64,000 bases of DNA, from positions 496,001-560,000 of the forward strand of contig JAEBUN010000016.1 in NCBI GenBank assembly GCA_023014365.1, given 5' to 3'. A program made the position numbers and the translations under genes. The stretch comes from Lepiota brunneoincarnata. Taxonomy: Eukaryota > Basidiomycota > Agaricomycetes > Agaricales > Agaricaceae. The notes beneath the pieces were generated by a model. It did no database searches. It was not told the origin of the DNA and saw nothing but the letters and a program-made list of their open reading frames with translations. Below are positions 42,297-51,953 of this stretch, one piece after another (position 1 is the stretch's first letter; every line of letters starts with the position of its first letter).

Positions 42297-44095
42297 ATGC
42301 TGAACCCCTCCACAGCACTCGAGAAAGTAGGAGAGCACACCATCTCCGGAGCAGAGTTCGATTCATCTGAGCGCGATCCGCCTCCCCGCTGCCACCCTGG
42401 CACTCGAAAATTCATTATCCAGAGGGCTCGTAACTGGTTCCACGACCCGCAGCGCCAGCACAGGTTGCTGTGGCTGCGCGGGCCAGCAGGTGTTGGGAAG
42501 TCCGCAATTATGCAAACCTTAGCAGAAGCCGAATCTTGGGCTGAAATGAGTCGGCTGGGCGCAGCACTCTTCTTCTCGAAGCCCAACAAACGCAACGACC
42601 CTCGACGGGTGTTCACCACTATTGCATACCAATTAGCCGTCAGGATCCCTGGTTATCGGGATTATATCAGAGAACTTCTGTTAAGGGACCCGCGATCTCT
42701 GAACAAGGCCATGGGTGAACAGTTTCGGACGCTCGTGTTTGAGCCTTTCGTCAGACGAAACATCGGTCAAGATTCCGGTCCATGGCCGGTGTTGATTGAT
42801 GGGCTAGATGAATGTGGGCCTGGAGGTCACTTAGGGGAAGAGTCTCAGCGCGAGGAAGAGCGAAATCAATGTCTCATCATCCAATTGATCAGCCTCCTCG
42901 CATTGGAATATCCGAGCGTGCCACTTGTATGGGTCATCACTAGCCGACCGGAACCACATTTGAAAGCAGCATTCTCACACACCATCATAGAACTAAGCTT
43001 TTGGGAAGAAAATATTCCTATCGACTCTAATGACGGCTGTTGGGACGTTGAACGGTATCTGCAGAGCGAGTTCGACAAGATACGTAACAGCTATCCATTC
43101 CGTATCCCGTCTTCCTCGCCTTGGCCATCAAGGCAACAGTTTCTGAAACTTGCAGAGGCTGCATCTGGGCTTTTTGTCTTCGCAGCTGTAGCTATACGTT
43201 TTATTGACGAGCCCCAGGCTAGAAATCCGGTATCCCAATTGGACTGTGTCCTCTCTGTCATGGACGAGTCTTCTCCATCCCCTGACAATCGTAACCTTCT
43301 GGCTGTGCTCAATAGGATGTATGCAGAAATTCTCCGCAAAATACCGGGTAATACGTTCCTAGTCACTAAGCGATTCCTTAGTTATTACCTCGCTCAGGAT
43401 GATCAACCCCTTGTTCTGCTAGATTTATCAAACATCATTGGGCTCAGGCAGGACGCGGTCTATTCCGCTGTATACGGCCTTTATTCCCTCCTCGACATAC
43501 CTTCACCTTAGGATTCTGGGATAAAACCGGTCTTGTTTCTCCATCGGTCCTTCCTTGATTACCTCCGGGGTTTCTCAAGATCCGGTAGGCGGACAGTCCA
43601 CTACAATCGCTACGATGTCAGGCTCATTAGGGTGAAGTACGACCAGATGCTCACGTCCCTGATATAATTCTCTCCTGGTCTCCGGACCTCTGTTTTGAAA
43701 CCATCTATCAGGATCGCCTGTTGCAGCTGGCTAAAGGATACTGGATGGGTAGTTTCAGGACTGGTCGGATGGACGGCCTTCATTTTTCACTGAAGCTTAG
43801 TGTACACAAAGCGCCAGTCGTACTCCATTCGTCTGAGCTTCTCTCAATCTTTGAACAGGTTGATTTCAGCAAGCCCTATGGGTATGTCTACCCAAACATC
43901 ATCGAGATTGTGGGCTTCACCAGAGGCCTTAGAGAGCTCATTGAGGTGCGTCGAATGTTCGCCTGGAACAACACCACTCCGGTAGAGTGTTACTTTGCAA
44001 CTAGAGTAGGCCAATCTTTTCTAAACCTTTTCTTGGTTCATTTACTATATGGATTCGGATGCAGCACGACATTCAACGTAGTCTGGATGCCTTGA
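42297..44095 (+). pseudogene. NACHT-domain NTPase (STAND family), truncated by stops
   Basis: The first open stretch, 42297-43511 (404 residues), carries CHPGTR, Walker A GPAGVGKSA (about residues 62-70), a sensor/ALFF segment, Walker B VLIDGLDECG, VWVITSRPEP, and the C-terminal NACHT part with SGLFVFAAVAIRFIDEP and LYSLLDIPSP. TAG at 43509-43511 stops it. The same frame continues with VLFLHRSFLDYL, which is typical for this family after DIPSP, to TAA at 43663-43665. A further piece, 43721-44095 (SKPYGYVYPN, FTRGLRELIE), lies in another frame. Such proteins are signalling ATPases/GTPases, in fungi often tied to non-self recognition. The N-terminal effector and C-terminal repeat parts cannot be defined. 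Confidence 0.65.
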
Positions 44096-44118
44096 CCCAC
44101 TTGCAACAGCGTTCACCC

Positions 44119-44367
44119 TTAACTCAAGTCATGATATGGGGAAGGTATCCTTCGAGGTGATGCGCCATTTTCGAAATCGACACCGAGACGGAGCTCTCGT
44201 TCCCTGAAGTACACGAGATTCCGGAGTGCGAGGGCGAGGATGAGCATACCGCCCACAAAAGGTTCAGGGAAGAACATCCAGACACTGGGGGGATTTATTG
44301 GATTCCCTATTCTTCGTAGCATATTAACATCATGCTCACTCTTGCAGAACGAGCGCTGTGTTACCAA
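44119..44367 (-). other. possible exon of an unrecognised membrane protein
   Basis: Minus-strand frame with FFPEPFVGGMLILALALRN, a hydrophobic helix followed by VYFRERELRLGVDFENGA, and a stop at 44119. It reads like the end of a membrane protein but has no partner exon I can join. Confidence 0.2.
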
Positions 44368-44609
44368 GTTCTAACCTCGCGTTCTGCTAGATTATGTTAC
44401 ACTATCATTACTTTTCCGACGATCTGACTTGCCGATTGGAACCAGGTTTTCGCTTCTTTAGTGTCATTGAACAAGAGGGGTATTATACAGGGCAAATACA
44501 AATTACCAATAAATGACGCGCCAAACTCCGACCTAACAAGATCTTGCATGATCAATCTGGTAATGTTGACCCTTCTCGACGCGAGTGAAAAACAGGAACG
44601 GTGTTCGCT

Positions 44610-45142
44610 TCACGAGGTTCTGGATGCCGCTCTAGCCATAGCGGCGAGGTGGACAGTCGATTGCCACCAGGCAACCATACCCAACCCGACAATACCATGA
44701 AGTGTACCCCAGAGGATTTCAGGCGTGAGTTTGTACCTGAAAGGCGTGTCAGCAACCTAAGGTGACCCAAGGGACTGAAGTACGCGATTGTCGCGGGGAT
44801 AGCAAGAAGAATAAAGGATACAAGGTGGAGCAACATGTTCTGTAGTGATGAACGGCAAGGAGGACTCAACTGTTCGGCGAGAGCACCAAAAGAATGTGGG
44901 ATGAACCTGGGTGCTTGGAAGAGGATTGTAGATGCTACACTATGGTAGATGCAGAGACCCATCGCGAGGGCGCGTTTCCCTGGCAGGAAGTCGGGAAGAG
45001 GGTAGCATAGGAGTGAGATGAAGCATGTGGCAAGTGAGAGGGCAGCGTATAACTGAAGGTCAACCGTGTGAGCAATTGTCAAAAAGGCGTGTGAGAGAAA
45101 GGCCAGAAGTGAAGGATGCAATGCGATGGACCTAGATGGCAT
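44610..45142 (-). CDS. small four-helix membrane protein, C-terminus in another frame
   Basis: From the ATG at 45140-45142 the frame gives MPSRSIALHPSLLAFLSHAF, then helices with TVDLQLYAALSLATCF, LAMGLCIYHSVASTILF and LVSFILLAIPATIAYF. After FSPLG the expected continuation, YKLTPEILWGTLHGIVGLG and AWWQSTVHLAAMARA, ends in TGA at 44610-44612 but lies in a neighbouring frame, reached across gtcac ... tttcag (about 30 nt). Either a very short intron with a one-base change or a frameshift. Family not named; unknown function, likely an internal-membrane protein. Confidence 0.5.
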
Positions 45143-45439
45143 TGAAATGGTAGAGACTTGCCTTTAGCACAACGAGGGTTGTGTTGTTCAACTGCAAGAA
45201 GGGCAATGTGGTAGGCGACCACACGCCTTGGAACGCAAGGGGAATTTCTAGAGCTATGTGCAGTAGAAAGATGGCGGACCTAGAAGGAAATCAGACTATT
45301 GTAGCAAGCATTATTATTCACGACTTACAATGGATGCCGGGGAGCAGACATCGTTCAAAGGATATGGGTGGGACTAGAACCGGACCGCTCCGGCTTCAGC
45401 CATGGAACTCGGCTTGGCAGGCATCCGGGAATGTCCGTT

Positions 45440-45660
45440 GATCTGTTGTGTCGAGTTAAGCTTGTATATCTGATTGGGCCATTGATAGATGTGGCTCAGC
45501 TGATTCTGTATTTTGGCACGTCTGGGTGTCTCCTTGCGCTTCCATGTCCAAAGAATGTCAATTTTTGGGTGGGAATACCGGAAGATAAGTCACACCGATG
45601 TCCACGGTTTGCATTAAGACATACTTCGTAGCAAAGATCGATCACTGGTAGTGCCGCTGA
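45440..45660 (+). repeat. 5' flank of tandem unit 1
   Basis: 45440-45625 matches 47630-47800 (blocks gggccattgatagatg, ctgattctgtattttg, tgggaatac, cacaggtgtccacgg-like), marking the repeated unit that carries the secreted-protein gene. Confidence 0.6.
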
Positions 45661-45661
45661 G

Positions 45662-45669
45662 GTATAAAA
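45662..45669 (+). promoter_or_regulatory. TATA box of the intact small secreted protein
   Basis: GTATAAAA lies 53 nt before the ATG at 45715. The same element occurs at 47971 and, weaker, at 49493 before the dead copies. Confidence 0.6.
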
Positions 45670-45714
45670 GTACGCTTATTATCGGGCGATCTCTAATCGA
45701 ATCCGAACACCTAG

Positions 45715-46324
45715 ATGTTTTCTAAAGCCGTAATAATGACTTTCCCACTCTTCCAGTGCGATCCCTCCCACTGACCCACCTTGTTCCTTATCAGCTTATC
45801 CTTTCCACTGTCGCCACTACCATTTCTTTCGCTTTGGCTCAAAGTACAACCTGCGATCCAAACACAGTAGGTTCTGGTTTCTGCTTTGGTACCAACACCA
45901 ACGTGTTCTGCACTCTTGTTGGCCAAAACCCGGTAAGCAGATATGTACCGTAATAGCTTGTCAGCCACGCATCTTACCAGAGGGCCTCAGCTCCCTGTAG
46001 GGGGCTCCATGTCTTTTTGTATCGGTTCGGGTGGCAGTTGCTGTATGGTGGTCCAGCTTTCAACGGTGCAATTACTAATTCCTCCAACAGGTGACTTTAG
46101 CGCAGTCAACCTTGGGATATCACTTCTCCGACCTTCGGCTACCGATTGCGCGAATGTCATCAACAGGCTTCTGGCACTCTGTGGGGGGGTGAGACTAATC
46201 TTTAATTTGTATACTTATATCGCGCTGACTGAAATCAAAGAATGTAGGAGGCCGGGCAGTCGACGGTCCCCTTGACCTCGTGGCGTACACAATAAGCGGT
46301 GGTCCCGGGCCATGCGCCGTGTGA
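45715..46324 (+). CDS. small cysteine-rich secreted protein, Y3 glycan-binding-like
   Basis: Exons 45715-45729, 45795-45932, 45991-46188 and 46241-46324; 144 residues with all GT/AG sites and frames consistent. The signal peptide MFSKALILSTVATTISFALA spans exons 1 and 2. The mature part has nine Cys: CDPNTVGSGFC, NVFC, SFCIGSGGSCC, ATDCANVINRL, LCGG, and a C-terminal GGPGPCAV. The spacing (C-x9-C, a late DC, and GPC at the end) resembles secreted fungal proteins annotated as glycan-binding Y3-like; this is my recollection of the pattern and not a search result. It is the only intact copy in the window. Dead copies lie at 21900, 48025 and 49558. Confidence 0.75.
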
Positions 46325-46611
46325 AGCCCTATTGGTACGAGATGTCGAGGGTGGTGCGTGCACCTATTACCAACATATGGTAATGCAACTGCCAGGGAAT
46401 TCTGGCGCCGTGAAGCCTCATATTCAAACGTCATTGGTCTTTTGGTTACATTCCTATCAGTCAATTATGGGATGTGTCCCACCTAGTCGTGAGGTTGTGT
46501 ATGACGTACGGAGGAGAAAAATTACAACCAGGAGTATGATATTACTTGGTGGCATGCCTGTGGGTGTGGGGATCAAAAATAATGATGCTTTTCGGACTTG
46601 CTCTAGGACTG

Positions 46612-47640
46612 TAAATAACGACCTGGATTCCCTTTGGAAAGATATCACCCCTTATCTCCTAATCAGTCTCTGCCCATTGTTCTTCCCCAGGCCCAAGCAC
46701 AGAACCATACCGCAGCAGAGGCAGTGGTATGCAGGTGCTTAAAGGATGTAGCAAGCCTTCAGGCTGCTGTCTTCTTCCGGTGGAACCCTGAACACGAAAA
46801 CGCTGACACGCTCTAGTGTTCCAAGTGAATAACTCCCACACCCTCACGATCCGACCAACCCACACCTGGATGGACAGCACCACACTATGGACGCCAACGG
46901 GCCATGGTCTCGACATGCAGGACACTTCTATACCCCAAATGCTATGCGGCCTACAGTATTCGAAGACTTCACCTGGCTACCTCTACCCACGTTGCGGCCG
47001 TTCACAGCTGATTCTGGGACATATGTCAAAGGATAAAACTGGAATTGCTGGGAGTCATTCAAGAGGTTTTGAAACTTGATCCCCCCAGCCAGAGATGGAC
47101 ATATTGGAACTGGGATAACCCTGAGCAAAAGACACTGTCACAAGCGCTTCGGGCGCTCCCATCGACGAAGTGAAGGAAGTGCCACGGAAACTGATAGTCA
47201 CGGACTATAGTATGGATAGAGTCGTCGCTCGTCTCCTCTATATTGATTTCCTTTCGACAACCCCTGTGATTGCGGGCCCAGTGGCTTCGATAACTTGAAG
47301 CACTCCCCGGAATACTACCGGTCGAGAGGACGCATCCTATCTTCGTCAAGAGGTGGCCCTCGGCGAGCCACGAGCAGGACATCAAGCTCTACTATCTAGT
47401 TGATCATTGGCGAGATTTGAAAGGGCACAGTGAAAAGGAGTATGGCATCCTGATACAGGAGTGGTGTCTGAAGGGGTACAATGACGGTGAAGTTGTCCGT
47501 CTGCCTCCGGAACCCGGTTTCCAACTTAACCTTCGTCCATGATATACAGGGGTTCCAACATACCGACTGGTCAAGAGCGGGTGCTACCGTTCTATACCGT
47601 GAGCGGAAAACTTTACGGCGTTCCAGTATGTGAGAGTGAA
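46612..47640 (+). pseudogene. decayed class 3 lipase, copy L1
   Basis: Collinear with exons 2-3 of the intact lipase at 51937: blocks for AEAVVCRCLKDVASLQAAVF (46705-46775), the TVHSGFWDMYQGIK-like segment (46990-47040), the region of the nucleophile elbow, where GHSMGG has become DYSMDR (about 47200-47220), DHWRDLKGHSEKEYGI (47400-47450), KGYNDG with a following intron-like gap, and PFYTVSGKLYGVP (47590-47630). Multiple stops and indels. It sits directly behind the secreted-protein gene, as a unit. Confidence 0.65.
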
Positions 47641-47970
47641 CAACATTGGGCCGTTGATAGATGAGGTTCAGCTGACTGTGTATTTTGTGCGTTTGGGTTC
47701 TCCTCGTACCTTCTTGTGCTTCTATATCGGAGGAGTGTCAACATGTGTGTGGGAATACGTGACACAGGTGTCCACGGCTTGTATGAAGATATCACTTGGG
47801 GGGTAGGTGCCATGTCGTGGACAAATCACAGTTTCGACGCCATAAGGTTATTCCTCGCCATGAGGTGCCATATTCGAAGAAAGGCATCCATGTCCAAACA
47901 AACGCATCGTCTCGACTGTCGTTTGGACCATGAGAGGATCGATCACTCAATCACTCATACCGCTGCTGAA

Positions 47971-47979
47971 GTATAAAAG
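47971..47979 (+). promoter_or_regulatory. TATA box of secreted-protein copy at 48025
   Basis: GTATAAAAG, 54 nt before the ATG at 48025; conserved although the coding region is dead. Confidence 0.5.
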
Positions 47980-48024
47980 CACACCTATTCCGGGGGGATC
48001 TCTAGTCAAACTCGAATAGCTGTG

Positions 48025-48637
48025 ATGTTTTCTAAAGCTGTAATGATAGATTTCCCTTTCCTCCAGTATGATCCCACCTACTGGCCCTTCGTGTTCCTTT
48101 TAGCTTATCCTTTCCGTTATCGCCATTGCCATTTCTTTTTCAGCTTTGGCTCGGGGTGTGACCTGTGATCCAACAAGCCCAGGTTCTGGTTTCTGGTTTG
48201 GTACCGATGTCAACCGGTTCTGCACTCTCGTTGGTCAAACCCCAGTAAGCAGATATGTACTGTAATAGCTCACCCACCATATATCTTACGGACAACTTTC
48301 AGCTCGCTGCGAACGGGGCTATTTCTTTCTGCATCAGCTCAGGTGGTGGTTGATGTAGGGTGGCCCAATTTTCAATGCTTGCAGTGACTGACTCTCTCCA
48401 ACAGGTGACTTTAGTGCACTGAATACTGGGACAGCTACCGCTCGACCCTCGCTTGCCGACTGCACCAATGTCCTCAACAGAGTTCAGGCCCTTTGCGGGG
48501 TAAGACTATCTTTTAATTTATGTAGTTATGATATTTTGCGCTGACTGAAATTACAGGGCGAAGCAGGTGAGGCAGTCGATGGTCTTACTGATCCCATTGC
48601 GTGTACAATTAAGGGTGGCAGCGGATCGTGCGCCTAG
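48025..48637 (+). pseudogene. small cysteine-rich secreted protein, dead copy 2
   Basis: Exon 1 (48025-48039) and exon 2 (48104-48244) are intact and splice like the 45715 gene, except that the second mature Cys is Trp (GSGFW). In exon 3 a Cys codon has become TGA (about 48346) and a 2-nt insertion follows before the GDF segment. Donor gtaaga (about 48500) and exon 4, ending GGSGSCA with TAG at 48635-48637, remain. Ordered loss of Cys residues shows relaxed constraint. Confidence 0.65.
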
Positions 48638-49490
48638 GACGTTGCAGGGTCTTGAAGATTGAAGTCCTCTCCGTTGGTAGGGGATATTGAGAGCGGTGCA
48701 TGTCCTGTTATCAATATATGCCAATACAACTGCGAGTGATGTTCCGAATTTGAAATTCCCATTGGTCCTTTTGGTCACATATTTATATCTGGGCAGATAC
48801 AGGTGATATTTAGCTTACTTACAAGGCTATCACTCTGTATAATGTACAGAGGAGGACCCCGAAATATGGTACTACTTAGAGATGGCATTATGCCTGCAAA
48901 CTCTCATTCAAACAGAACGATTTCTTCTGAGTTTAATCCAAAACTGTAAACAATGACCAAAGGTCGACGTATATTAGGCGACGGGATATCTCCCCTTCGG
49001 GAGCCGACTTTCGGCAAGCCACTGGGTCGCCGACATGGAAGAAGGTAACATTGATCACCTGTAGACATGCTCGCGGGATCATCAGAAGCAGCTGACGAGC
49101 CATGTGGACGGCACGCTCGGATGGAAGTGTGTAAAGGTAGATCTGGAGTCTGGCGTGGAAGTCGGGGACTTTAAGACATCGTCTCCTTATCTAAAATAGT
49201 CCTACATGCCTGAACGACTGGTTCACACGTTCAAATATGGAGGCCTCCCTCTCGAATACACTTCCGAATGATGAGGAACAAGCTGTCAAATCTGTGAACT
49301 ATTCATGGAGCCTGTCTTGTGGATGGATTTTGCGATTTTGTAGGCCTACTGCGCACTGGCCGAATATCGCGCCACTGGCGTTGTCTCCCTGCTATTGAGA
49401 CTCGGCACATTGGATGGCACACTCAGGCAAAAAATAACTATTTTGTGCTCCCTGAAAAATGTGTAAATCCGATCACTCGTAGTGTCACTA
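48638..49490 (+). repeat. 3' flank of tandem unit 2 and 5' flank of unit 3
   Basis: Blocks such as gtggcattatgcctg (48885-48900) match 46540-46565 and 50480-50500, so this is the same downstream flank found after the other copies. I could not trace lipase sequence here with confidence. Confidence 0.4.
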
Positions 49491-49557
49491 CAGTATAAAG
49501 GCATACTTATTGCTCGGGGGAAGAATCTCTAGCTTGAATCGAACTCGAATGCCTGTG

Positions 49558-50201
49558 ATGTATTCTAAAGCTGCAAGGCGGAATTCCTATTCCCTCTAGG
49601 ACCGCCCCACTCGCTGACCCATTGTACATACTCCTTGTGCAACTTATCCTTTCTACCATCATCGCCACTATTTCTTCGGCTTCGGCTCAGGGCGTGACTT
49701 GCGGGGCAGGAACTTGAGATGCTACCCTCTGCTTTCAGAATGATGCAAGCCTGTTCTACAGTATTGTCAGCCAGACCAGAGTACGCAGACACGCACTGTA
49801 ATACACCTTCATTGACGAATAACCAATAGTTCGACAATAGCAGTGGCAACATTCAATTTTGCATCGGTTCGAATGGCTTTAGATGTATGGCTGCCCAGTT
49901 TTGACTGTTTGAACGATGTAGCTACATACTTACCTTGCCCCGAGCAGGCGACTATACCGCACTCAACACTGGGTCAACTTTCCTCAAGCCCACTTTCGAT
50001 AGCTGCGTGTCCGTAATCAACGGAATCGGGACCGTCTGCGAGGTGAGGCTAAGATGTAATTTATATGATGTACTGACTTGATCACTGAAATCAGAGGAGG
50101 CTCAGGGAGGCACGGAAGTCGATGTTCCCAGTGCCCTCATGGCGTGCTCGATCATGGCTAACTCTGGGACGTGCGTCTCGACTTCAGCGGCTCTGAGAAA
50201 T
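49558..50201 (+). pseudogene. small cysteine-rich secreted protein, dead copy 3
   Basis: The ATG at 49558 opens MYSKA, but the first intron has lost its GT donor (gc) and its AG acceptor (caac before TTATCC). Exon 2 carries TGA after TCGAGT at about 49717. Exon 3 lacks the SFCIG continuity by frame changes; the piece GDYTALNTGSTFLKPTFDSC and the donor gtgagg near 50041 are still visible, followed by an exon-4 piece. A TATA-like agtataaagg lies at 49491-49500. Confidence 0.6.
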
Positions 50202-50841
50202 TGAAGAAGCTTTCTCTGGTGATCCGATATGTTGATGGGGGTACTTGTACTGTGCTGTATGTATGTACATACGTATTACCGATGTGTAGCAATGCAGGTG
50301 AGCTATAAGGCGGCATCGGTGTCCTAAATTTAATTTTCTCTTTTAAATGCATTGATATTTAGTCATGTTCCTATCCAGAGAGTACAGGAGATACACGATT
50401 TGTTTATCTGAGGCTGTGACTCTGATACTTATACAAAATGTATAAAGGGAAAAAGGTCACAGCCGGAAGGTATAGTATAGCTCGGAGCCGTTTCTTGGGC
50501 ATAGGCAATGGACCGAAGGTCAACGTATACCACGTTCGAGAGCTGAACCTCGGTGGGTTACGACAGGGCCACCGTAATAAGGGAAGATAGGCTTGACGTC
50601 ATCGAATACCAGACGTCTTCGCGCCATTAGGATCGATGAGCACATCCCCATGCTGACGATTTAGTTGGGTGGTCCTGCGCGGGGACGCAATTCGAGGCCT
50701 TGGAGTTGCAACACAATGATGAGCACGTTCCTGACAGGTCGCTAGTGGCCAGCAGGATGCATGCCGGGATAGAAGTCGTGTTGAGAGACTGCTGGATAGT
50801 TACGTCGCTGTGAGTGAATTGTCTGGGGACATGTCAAGTTA
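50202..50841. other. no gene recognised; flank of tandem unit 3
   Basis: 50480-50530 resembles the downstream flanks of the other secreted-protein copies. No open frame with features. Confidence 0.3.
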
Positions 50842-51953
50842 TCAACGCGGGGCGAATCCAATGAGGCGAATGATTCTGTAGACCAGGGTCCATACCCAGC
50901 GCCAAAAGGCGAGGAAGGAGAACAGTCCCAGGTTCGAGAAAAGTTCGAATATCCACTGAAGAGAGTCGGGCGGTCGATCTCTTGCCATGCGCTGATCCCC
51001 CACTTTGGTTTTCATGGAGGCGCAGTACTTGGAACAGTGGGATTTGACAAAGATAAATGCCGAGATAGCGATAGCTGTGAAAATCGAGGCAAAGAGGAGG
51101 TATTTGGCGAAACCCGATGAGGTTGGAGTATTAAGAGAGGTCTGATGCTCGGTCTGCGTGGGATTTACCGGTAAGATCAGTGACGGAGGGACCGCAAATG
51201 TGGGCAGACATACCACAGAAGTCCAAGGAGACAAAATTGGGATCGTGAAGTGGGAGGGCAACTGGAGGTTCAGATTAAACCAACTGGCGGGGCTAGTCCC
51301 TGTAGTCTTGTGCTTGATACGACCGGGCATCCCAAAGGGTAACTGAAAGAATGAGGTGGTGATCCCTGCAGCGTTGAATAGGCTGATGCTTTGTCGCGTA
51401 TGCGAAGTCGTGAGATAAATCGAGAAGGCAACGAGTAGCAGAATTGTTGAGATGAGAATTGCCTGGGGTTTAAAAAGTAAGCTCACCGAGAAATCACATA
51501 ATTTGAGGATAAGAGCATACCACTAATTTCTCTAGACTATTGTGCTTCTCCTTGTACCTTGACTCCAAGACTTCGATTTCTCTCTTATGTGGCGAATAAA
51601 CCAGTGCACAACTATAACAAACGGACAATACTCACACTGCGTTTGCGTTCCTCCTCCTCTCTAACTCTGCTGACTTCTGCATAATGTTTCTCGCGTGCGG
51701 AGAGCAATGCTTCGGCTTTCAGTGCGCGGGATGCCCAGTAGTGTTCACTGGAGGTCTTGGGCGCCAAATTTGTGAAAGGGACATGGTTGGTGTTAGCAGA
51801 GAAAGCCTGGGCTTTTTGGGATCTCTGCATGGCCTCGAGCGTCGTGGGTTGCAGAAAACTGGAGGATGTTACGTAATTATATGTTGGATCGTGGTTGCTC
51901 CTTTTGGCAAGCCTCACTCCTTCCACCTCTCTCAACATGGACATCTCCTCCAT
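50842..51953 (-). CDS. membrane protein with N-terminal coiled coil, unknown
   Basis: Exons 51636-51953, 51521-51583 and 50842-51462; 333 residues with consistent phases and introns of 52 and 58 nt. The N-terminal cytosolic part ends in a charged coiled coil (SAREKHYAEVSRVREEEERK, then EIEVLESRYKEKHNSLEKLV). A helix follows (AILISTILLLVAFSIYL), then a Pro/Thr/Ser-rich loop, a second helix (YLLFASIFTAIAISAFIFV) and a hydrophobic amphipathic end (LFSFLAFWRWVWTLVYRIIR). Possible starts are 51951-51953, 51942-51944 and 51936-51938; the first overlaps the lipase start by 17 nt. The family is not recognised. It is divergent from the lipase and could share a promoter with it. Confidence 0.55.
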
